Shown: in pieces, positions 56,155 through 64,000 of the stretch
Position numbering within the stretch: the stretch's first letter is position 1
How the letters are laid out: the number at the start of each line of letters is the position of its first letter
NCBI RefSeq assembly: GCF_947179515.1
Contig: NC_067488.1
Span: 40,032,342 to 40,096,341 of the forward strand
Length of the DNA stretch: 64,000 nucleotides
Direction of reading: 5' to 3'
From: Apodemus sylvaticus
Taxonomy: Eukaryota > Chordata > Mammalia > Rodentia > Muridae
Translations under genes and position numbers: made by a program
The notes under the pieces: generated by a model
The model's input: the letters and a program-made list of their open reading frames with translations, nothing else
What the model was told of the DNA's origin: nothing
Database searches by the model: none

Positions 56155-57425
56155 TATAATATGAGTTTGAATTATATAAGAAATCAAAGAGTAGACAATG
56201 AGACAGACATCAAAGGATTGAAAAACATAGAGATACTTCATTGTAAATGTAAGGTAAGAATCCATGAGATAGTCAGTGGGGGGGGGGAGAGCAGAGGTTT
56301 TGAAAGGCTACATGTAGCAAACTATGTTTCCATGGTCATGGTTTGAAACCATGCTATGCACTAACACTTACCTTTCTGTGATATGGTTACAAAAAATTGG
56401 GGTATGTGATCAATTGAAATAACATGTAAGATCTATGCTGCCTGTATGGTAGTGTTGCAAGAGCAACTCAATGAGCAAAATAGGGATGTATTAAGCTGTA
56501 GTAATATCCAAGAGAACATTTACAGAACAACACATGAGATAAGTTTGATGTATGTATAATTTAAACTAAAGCTTGACCAAGAAGTATTTCCCTTCAGATG
56601 GAGATATTTCACACAATATGGCTTTGAGAAATAAAAGCAATCATTTTGATTCCTCCTTGTGTGCTGTCAACCTGGATATTTCAAAGTGTGTTCCTCTAGT
56701 TCGACAAATTCAAATTCTGAAACAAGTATATATATAGCTACTCAGTATCAATGTCTGGTCTTTGGTAACTAAGAAAGTAGCAGGCTGAGATGGTTAATTA
56801 CACATTTCTATTTGACTTTATTAACAGAAATCTAGAGAGTTGGTAAGCATCATCTTGGCATATATGTGTGAGGGTATTTCTGAAAGAGATTTGTTTTTTT
56901 CAGATAGTGTATTTGATAAGAAAATTTCACACTCACCAGAATGTTGGGGTGAGGGTCAAAACTGCCATGTATTAGATAAGCCCATAGTGCCAAAAAAGGG
57001 TGCATTTCTGTCTTTCTTCTGAAGCTGGTCTGCTCATCTCTCCTGCCCATGCCATGCAGAATTTTGGATTCTCTAGGCATAGGATTTAGAAGTGCATCTT
57101 TCCTCCATACATGTCCATTTTCTTCAGGTTTACACTCAGAGTTAGAGATATGCTTTTGCCTCCTTTGTTCATGTGATTTGAAACTTGTACTGAATTGGAA
57201 TGCTGGATTTTAGCTTGGAGGCCACGGGTTTCATCAGCCTTTGCATGACTTAACATACATGCAAACATCTACTCACAAACACATTTTGAAAAAATAACTG
57301 GAAGAAGACAAAAGAGGGAGGGAAGAGAGGAGAAAAGAATAGAAGTGATGAGTGAGGATGTGAAATACCTTCCCAATGTCCTGGAAGTCAATCAGAAAGC
57401 TATCCAAACAAATGAACAGAGTCGA
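56155..57425. other. Unique sequence, no gene recognised
   Basis: An eleven-G run is at 56279-56288. No coding region is supported. Confidence 0.5.
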
Positions 57426-57429
57426 AGAC

Positions 57430-57600
57430 GCTGCAATTCAAGTCCTGCTTCTGATATGAAACCAGAAACACAATATTAAGAATGTCATTTACCTACTCGA
57501 AATTGCTTCCTCTTAATAAAATGCAGACAGTCATATTAAGCAAGTTTATAGACATATTATGGCTAAGATAATGCAAAAAAAAAACTCCTTGTGTAAATAG
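57430..57600 (+). mobile_element. Probable MIR SINE remnant
   Basis: 'gctgcaattcaagtcctgcttctgat' then 'gtcatttacctactcgaaattgcttcctcttaataaaatgcagac' follow the order of MIR ('caaatcctgactctg', 'tcatttaacctctct', 'cctcatctgtaaaatg'). Confidence 0.5.
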
Positions 57601-58600
57601 CAATGTATTGCATTTATGAATGTCATTTACTGAAATCTTATTATTTTCATGATTCCAGACCAAAGTCTGAGAGGTAGCAAATGTGTTTTTGGTAAATGCA
57701 TGCTGAATAAATTACTGATTGAGTGGAGAAAATGGGGGCATAAATACATTTTAAAGTGTTAAAATAAATTGATATTAAAATCCAGATCTCCTGGAGAGAG
57801 GTTCATTACCATTCCTTCTGTTTTAATGTTTTATCTGGATCCCTTCTTATTTTGAAGGGAGAGAAATTTCTTGTTGTAGAAATAGCAAGTAAACAAAAAA
57901 TGTGTTCAAAACTGCATTTTCTATCTTTAACACACATTTTATTGTCATCTTGGTTATTTTTAACTAAGGAAGTAGCAAGTAAAGTCATTTATTTAAGTTC
58001 TATATGTATAGATTTTTTAAAGCTTCTATAAGTACAAAGCAAGGGGGTAATAACCATGTCACATTAGTTCCAAAGTTCTCAGCAGAGGAAAGGGACCTTG
58101 TCATATTGTAGTCAAGTAGTATCTCTACATGCAATCAGAAAGTATAATGGTAAAAGCCTATGCCAGGGTCAAACATCAGATATACAACATGTTTTCTGCT
58201 TTAACATAGGAACCCACCAGGTAAATGGAAGCAATACCAAGTTCTTGGGTGTCAAACCCAGAGGGTCTGAAAGATGTGAACTCAGTGTCAGACTGACTGG
58301 CTGCATCGTGTCCTGCCTGACTCTGCATCCTTCACCTAGCATCCTCCCTCTGATAAATGGAGACATTACCTAAGTACAAGTTCTTCAATACACTACCCAA
58401 CTAAAAGGATATCAAACAAAGAATCAAGGTGACAGAAATAGCCAGAACACTGATCTTCATCAACAGTTTGGGCTTTGAGCTAGGAATCTAGTTCTTCACT
58501 AAGAATCTGGAACAGAAAGACAGAAAGAGAAAAATCAAAAAACGTTCATTCCCTTCTTGGAGAAATATTTTATACTGCCAGGTTCTGGTCCTTGGAGGTC
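57601..58600. other. AT-rich unique sequence, no gene recognised
   Basis: A 91-codon frame at 58098-58373 has no recognised domain. Confidence 0.5.
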
Positions 58601-58782
58601 CTTGTTCAATCTTTTTTTTTTGTTTTGTTTTTAGAGAGAGGGTTTCTCTGTGTAGCCCTGGCTGTCCTAGAACTCACTCTGTAGAGCAGGCTGGCCTCAA
58701 ACTCAGAAATCTGCCTGTCTCTGCCTCCCAAGTGCTGGGATTAAAGGCATGCGCCACCACCTCCCACCTTGCTCAGTCTTTT
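58601..58782 (-). mobile_element. B1: B1 SINE with target-site duplication
   Basis: Antisense B1: T tail with G interruptions, 'gagggtttctctgtgtagccctggctgtcc', 'gtgctgggattaaaggcatgcgccaccacc', ending near 58767. Flanks CTTGTTCAATCTTTT (58601-58615) and CTTGCTCAGTCTTTT (58768-58782) agree at 13 of 15 positions. Confidence 0.95.
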
Positions 58783-58895
58783 CCCTGGCATAGCTACACT
58801 GGGATGTGCAGTATGTCAGCTATGCTGAGTTCACAGGGGTCACCTTACCAAGGAAGCCTTCCTTGAATTCCAGTGCAGTGGATTTCCAGTTACTT

Positions 58896-58960
58896 TTCCC
58901 TCCTCCTCCTCTTCTTCCTCTTCCTCCTGCTTTTTTTCCTGTTCCTCCTCCTGCTCCTTT

Positions 58961-59012
<52 letters not shown>

Positions 59013-59029
59013 GCTTGCTTGCTTGCTTG

Positions 59030-59088
<59 letters not shown>

Positions 59089-59146
59089 GCTTGCTTGCTT
59101 GCTTTCTTTCTTGCTTGCTTTCTTGCTTTCTTTCTTGCTTTCTTTC
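58896..59146. repeat. Long polypyrimidine tract: (CCT)n then (TTTC)n with (TTGC)n islands
   Basis: About 250 bases nearly without purines except G in TTGC units. TTTC blocks at 58961-59010 and 59027-59090 alternate with TTGC blocks at 59011-59026 and 59089-59104 and with mixed units to the end. Frames through it (poly-Phe/Leu or Lys/Ser-rich) are artefacts. Confidence 0.95.
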
Positions 59147-59309
59147 ATTTTTGTCTTTTGAGATAGGGTTCCTCTGTGTAGCCCTGGGTGACCTGGACTT
59201 GATTTATAGACCAGGTTGGCCTTGAACTAACAGAGATTTGTTCTTGCCTCCGTCTCCTGGGTGCTTAGATTAAAGGTGTGAGCCATATCACCTGGCTTCC
59301 TTCATTTTT
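59139..59309 (-). mobile_element. B1: Older B1 SINE
   Basis: Antisense B1 with more changes: 'gagatagggttcctctgtgtagccctgggtgacctgg', 'gtgcttagattaaaggtgtgagcc', ending near 59298. A likely target duplication is TTTCTTTCATTTTT (59139-59152) against CTTCCTTCATTTTT (59296-59309), though the left copy lies in the pyrimidine tract and could match by chance. Confidence 0.85.
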
Positions 59310-61160
59310 CCTTAAGGAGAATGTTCTTCAAACCATAATTAAAATCTATAAGGTAGTACCATTCATAAGAATGTGTTTTCCTGTTACAAGGCACTTGAAC
59401 CTGTTTCTAGTTAGGCGTGGCTCAGCCCTTAGCACACACCTTTAATCTCTCTGGCTGGAATACAGACACACCTTTTGTACCCACCTTTAATCCTAAACAA
59501 TGAAGATCAAGAGTACCCATGTCTGAAAGAGATGTCTAATTGAGTGGCACAAAGAGTAATGAATCAGAGAAGGATGTGACAGAATAGAATATGCCCAACT
59601 CTTACTTGGAAAGAGGAAAGGGAAACTATGTAAGGGAGAGACAGTACAGAAAAGAGATTACAGTACAGGGATATGGTAGCTTGTGGAGAACATTACAATA
59701 CAGTTGAAATGGAGAATAGAGCAACACAGAGAGGGAAATGGAGATAGTTTCACTGGAATAGGTTTATATGCAGCAATTACTACAGGAAAATAAACATTCC
59801 CTTTTCATTTTTCCCTTGTGGTCTCCCAGATCACAACACAGTATCTGAAATATGAGATTCTTATAAAATGTTGGTGGTCAAGTGAATGAAAACACTGTTT
59901 CAGATTCTATAGTAAGTGATTGAGGGACATGAATAGGTGATACCAGAGTTCTAGGGGAATAGGTCAACATTTGAACATAATAGAGGCCCCTAGGACAATT
60001 CACTGAATCAGTTTGAGAGTCCAACTGAGCTTTCTGCTCTGACTTTTCCAGAACTTCCATAGCAACATAGTAGCATGGTGGCATTTTTTTGTTTGTTTGC
60101 TTGTTTGTTTGTTTGTTTTTACTATTCCAGTGGCTAATGGTATTAAAGCAAGATGTCAGCATGGTCAGCTCCTCTGAGAGAAGAAGAGAAAAGGTGTTTC
60201 ATGTTCTTTTTGTAAAATTTGTGGAGTTTGTTACTTTTATTTTTGATGTATTAAGTCTTTTGATGATCACATGATACCCCCAATTTACTTATGACTTTTC
60301 TCTATGCCCCCCCTTATGAAAACAATACCATTATATTGGGACCTATGATAATCTCCTAAGAACTCTTAATTTGATTCCATCAACAAAAAATGTACCACTT
60401 ATTGGTAAAATTACATCCACAGGCAACTGAGCATAAGAACTCAGTGTAGCTTTGGGAGTCTATAATTTAACGTATGACCTAAAACAATCAAATGATTCCA
60501 GAATCATGAAGAACATGCAATGATGAAGCTCCTTCTTAACATATGATTGTGATTTCCCCCCTTTGAGTTGCATGGATTTTGGTTTCCTTCTCTCAAATAC
60601 AAATTTTGCACAGACTTAATTAAAAACCATCTCCCTAAAATATCCAATGTACTATTTATGAAGATTCCCTTCTCTGAGTACATAGTTAAAGATCCAATCT
60701 CTGCTTCATACTCTCACAAACTAAAATGTTCTCTTCACATGAAGGCATGCCTCAGTACAGGATGTGTGAAGGAGGTCTACTTTCAAACAGCAGAAGAGGG
60801 CACTGTTCAAGCACCTCCCCATTCTTCCACCTGTTTCTCAGTTCCCATATTATCTGGGAAAATGAGAGCAGCAGGGCAGCATTTTAAACTGGGTATATCT
60901 TTGGATTTTACCCCAACCTTGTTCTTCTCTCCAATGGACACTGAAATTTTAGTCTCTTTTCTATTTCAACCAAATGAAAAGATAACTGGCACTAAGTGCA
61001 TTGTTTTGGCAGTCACATGGTGTTGATAAATCACATACAACAGATAATTTTATACCATTTACTATGCTTTATTTAAGAACATTGTGCAGAGAGTGAGAGA
61101 TTGGAGTATTCAGTTCTAATTTGATGTTCCCAACAACCAGTCCTCTCAAGGATTAGGAAC
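59310..61160. other. Unique sequence; one (GTTT)n run; no gene recognised
   Basis: 59400-59520 carries 'ttaggcgtggctcag..' and 'cacacacctttaatc' words like a damaged B1-related repeat. (GTTT)n lies at 60084-60120. The 152-codon frame at 60568-61026 has no domain I recognise, no Kozak-like context of note and lies in AT-rich sequence, so I treat it as chance. Confidence 0.45.
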
Positions 61161-61164
61161 TATG

Positions 61165-61235
61165 TAGAAAAGAAGTCTCTATTGCTGTGAAGCGACACCA
61201 TGGTCAAGGCAACTCTTACAAAATACTTATTGGAG
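61165..61235 (-). mobile_element. LTR end fragment (MaLR-type)
   Basis: 'gtctctattgctgtgaagcgacaccatggtcaaggcaactctta' matches the antisense end of the LTR family at 63267-63599; the rest is missing. Confidence 0.5.
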
Positions 61236-62885
61236 GCATATCACAAGAAGTCAGAAGGACTACAAGAGCCAGAAGTGACACAGGATTCCAAGGAGTCAGT
61301 CACCAGGACTAATAGATATATGAACACACAGAGACTGCCCCACACTCTAATGGAGTGACACTAGGTATATCAAATACATTCTGAGGCAGGTCCCATGCCC
61401 AGAATGAGTTAGGTAATACAAAGCAGACTCCATGAATCTTTTGTGGGCTTCTTTTTCTGCACATTCTGTTTTATTATTTTGTATACTTCTTTGTTTGCTT
61501 TGCTTTTCATTTTGTTTGTTTTGTTGCTGAGAGAGCAAACAAGGAGTTGGGTGGGTAGGGAGGTATTGAGAATCTGAGAGGCATTGAGAAGTAGAAAAAC
61601 ACGATCCTATCATATCACACAAAAAATTAAATCAATGTTATCAGTTTGATATATTACTTCCTCTTATTACTTTAAACCATGAAAGGAGGGAAAGATGACG
61701 GAGGAGGAGAGTATGGAAGGGAGAAGGGATGAATATGAGAGAAAAGAAAAACTTAAAATAGTAGAAAAATAGTATGTTGTTCAGGTTGGTTAAAATGCTA
61801 GATGAAATAAAGACAGCCCACATTTTTAGGAGTCCAACAAGAAGATTATACACAACTATTAACATATATGCAGTACAACTTCAGCTGAAGACAGTACCTA
61901 TAAAAATGTGTATGGTTGTATGTAAGGGGAATTAATTGAAAAGAACCACCCTGTCAACTCTGCAGTGGTGCCCAGAACTTAATGGCTCAAACAGCCACAG
62001 CTGCCAAGTCCATAGAGCTGCAGGTCTCTAGACCAGCAAACTCTCCAGCCCTGTTAGGCCACTTAGCCTCTGAAGGGCCATTTCACACAGCCTGCAGCTC
62101 AGTTAACTCTCAGGCAGGAGTCCTGTGCTCCCTCCCTGCACCCACTCCTTCCAAATACCCAGTAAAGCATGACTCTTAATATCAAATAGTTAACCAATTG
62201 TATTTATGTATATGAAATTCCCAATTACAAGATGTACACACAGCTTGAAGGGTTACAAAGAAATGAGCTATCAAGGTCTGGTGATGCTCTAAGCAAAGTT
62301 CTTCAATATTCTTTGTAGGATCTTCCAAACTCTATAAGCTTTTCTCCAAGAAAGCTAGGGGAAGTACATTATCTCTTCACAAAGTGTAAGCTACATACTT
62401 TGGGTAATGGGACTCTCACTGAGTTACTGATAAAATTTTAAGAGACTTCAAGGGAACATTTATAGTCTAAACACCAGCTGACCTTATATCAGTATTTGTT
62501 ATTTTCAAAGAAATGCTTTACATCTTATTAAACAGCTTCCTCTAAATATTACCCACTTTAGAAATGGTAATTTGTAAGAATAAGACCACTCCTCAGAGAG
62601 ACCATGATGAGGCCATACTTCATAGTAGGGTAGGTGTTACTTCTGCCCCTGTAGGACATGCAGGGAGCTTTCTGTGCTGCCTTCTGGTAATGCACACACA
62701 TGTTTTTTTAAAAGAAAAAGAACCACATGTGTAGTAGTCAATAAAAAGAGACATTGCTGGGTTAACTGCATATAGTATGTACTGGGAATTATGTGTTAAA
62801 TGTGATATTTTTATTGATTATAAGTTTTTTGAAAAGAATAATTGTGTCAATCTATACTAAAAACCAATACTGTGAAACTTGAAAA
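61236..62885. other. Unique sequence, no gene recognised
   Basis: A GC-richer part at 61950-62160 has no recognised repeat or exon features. Confidence 0.5.
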
Positions 62886-62888
62886 CAA

Positions 62889-62890
<2 letters not shown>

Positions 62891-62957
<67 letters not shown>

Positions 62958-63141
62958 CCTCCCTCTCCCCCATCTCTTTCTTCTCTTCCCAGAGGGAAAC
63001 TCTCCTTTACTCCTTTATTTTAAATTTCATTTTGCTATTAGTATTCTTTTTATATTTGAAGTTAATGTTTCAATGAATCAGAAGCATTGCCTCTATTTCT
63101 GTGTCACTGTCTCTGTGTCTCTGTGTGTGTGTTTGTCTGTC

Positions 63142-63174
<33 letters not shown>
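62891..63174. repeat. (TC)n and (TG)n arrays
   Basis: A perfect TC run at 62891-62953 grading into CCCT, and a TG/TCTG array at 63113-63174. Confidence 0.95.
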
Positions 63175-63179
<5 letters not shown>

Positions 63180-63266
63180 GTGCTGTTGGAGATTGTGTCT
63201 AGTGCCTTATACACACTATTCCAGTACTTTCTTCCCATGATCTTGACTTTGTATGTTTTTGGTTTT

Positions 63267-63599
63267 TGTCTTAATCATGGTATCACTGCTGTGAACAAAC
63301 ACCATGATCAGGACAAATCTTATAAGGACAACATTTAATTAGAGCTGGTTTAAAGGTTTAGAATTTCAGATCCTTACCATCAAGGAGGTAGCATGACAGC
63401 TCCCAGGTAGGCATGTAGCAGGAGGAACTGAGAGTTCAACATCTTGTTCAGAAGGCAAACAGGAAAAGACCAGGAAGCTAGGAGGAAGGTCTCAAAGCTC
63501 ACCCCTACAGTGACACACTTTCTCCAACAAGGTCAACCTTCTTTAACAAGACCATATCCAACAATGCTATCCCCTGGGCCAAGCATATACAAACCAACA
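63267..63599 (-). mobile_element. Solo LTR, MaLR-type
   Basis: Minus-strand copy of the family at 10345-10676: TGTCTTAATCATGG at 63267 is the antisense LTR end and 'aagcatatacaaaccaaca' at 63580-63599 its antisense start. GTTTT occurs at 63262-63266 and at 63602-63606, a possible 5-bp duplication in a T-rich setting. Confidence 0.7.
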
Positions 63600-63606
63600 T
63601 AGTTTT

Positions 63607-64000
63607 GTTTTTTGAGAAAATATCAATTTGCACATCATAGTCTGGCCTTAAAAATGGAATTTGATTCTCCTTCTTCTGGTACCCAAGTACTAGGATTAAA
63701 AGCATGTATTACCATTGTTGACAGTCATGTATCAACTTTAGACTCTTAGCTCATTTATTCTTCTTAAATATTTTATAGCCCTAATATAATTGTATCCTAA
63801 TTATCTTAAACAAACACTTGATCCTTTCATCATTTTTGACGAAGAAAATATTCACTGATCAATCAAAATTAGCTTTGTTCAGTTAGTATTGCCTAAAGAA
63901 TAAAATTACTTTAGGTTTTTCATGTATTTAATTAATATGTCTTTATATAGTCTCTATATTTTTAGTTGTTGAATCAATTTTCTACTTATTCACTTTCAAG
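63607..64000. other. AT-rich sequence, no gene recognised
   Basis: 63640-63720 may hold a scrap of an old SINE ('ggtacccaagtactaggattaaaagcatgtatta', similar to the antisense B1 head). Nothing else is seen. Confidence 0.35.

Noticed and set aside
58806..59225. Long Phe/Leu/Ser-rich frames and the antisense Lys/Ser-rich frame
   Set aside because: They are the translation of the TTTC microsatellite in all phases.
60568..61026. 152-codon open frame in non-repetitive sequence
   Set aside because: No recognisable domain, low-complexity or signal features, no exon-type splice sites or neighbouring coding pieces. AT-rich mammalian DNA of this length gives such frames by chance.
1..64000. ID-type (BC1-related) SINEs expected in rat
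   Set aside because: I looked for the ID head (tagctcagtggtagagc) on both strands and saw none, so species assignment rests on L1 features only and is not certain.

Overview
This window is nuclear DNA of a murid rodent, most likely rat (Rattus) or a close relative. The evidence is the repeat content: young LINE-1 (L1) copies whose ORF1 carries a tandem 22-residue coiled-coil array and whose G-rich 3' UTR I recognise as rat-type, B1, B2 and B3 SINEs, MaLR-type LTRs, a rodent hAT element, old Lx-like L1 tails, ancient MIR remnants, and very long CT/CA/GAAA/TTTC microsatellites. I found no host protein-coding exon, tRNA, rRNA, CRISPR array or prokaryotic gene. The only long, credible reading frames belong to L1 elements.

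Layout: (1) 1-340 is an old L1 3' UTR remnant. (2) 356-6980 is a full-length plus-strand L1 with GC-rich 5' UTR, intact ORF1 (419 aa), intact ORF2 (1274 aa, all recognisable endonuclease and RT catalytic residues), G-rich 3' UTR and poly(A) tail, flanked by a perfect 15-bp target-site duplication. (3) 7-13.4 kb is AT-rich sequence with B3 SINEs, a CT/CA microsatellite and two LTR-like repeats. (4) 13.4-22.5 kb is an old minus-strand L1 interrupted by a second near-full-length minus-strand L1 (15774-22438). That copy has intact ORF1 but an ORF2 broken in four places, and its extreme 5' end is inverted, creating a perfect 38-bp palindromic pair: the signature of twin priming. (5) 22.5-34.3 kb is mostly old L1 tails, SINEs, a hAT element with an 8-bp duplication, an LTR-like block and a B1. 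(6) 34.4-38 kb holds a 5'-truncated L1 tail and a textbook twin-primed L1 (35416-37970) bounded by a perfect 15-bp duplication. (7) 41.5-45.2 kb has an old plus-strand L1 with tandem 212-bp promoter monomers and a probable old inverted L1. (8) 46-54 kb is mainly unique sequence with MIR and L1 scraps. (9) 54180-56149 is a complete non-autonomous MaLR-type retrotransposon (LTR-internal-LTR, Leu-type primer-binding site, 5-bp duplication GTATT). (10) 56-64 kb has two B1s flanking a very long pyrimidine microsatellite, further simple repeats and a minus-strand solo LTR.

Functionally, the one element that may act by itself is the 356-6980 L1: ORF1p binds and chaperones its RNA, while ORF2p nicks DNA and reverse-transcribes it. 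Its machinery type also explains the B1/B2 and truncated or inverted L1 copies here. The two full-length L1s face each other (promoters at about 0.4 kb on + and about 22.2 kb on -), so any transcription from both would converge across 7-15.8 kb. I see no novel multigene system. The most informative structures are the insertion footprints, above all the twin-priming junctions. Repeat family names come from recognition by eye, not from a database search.
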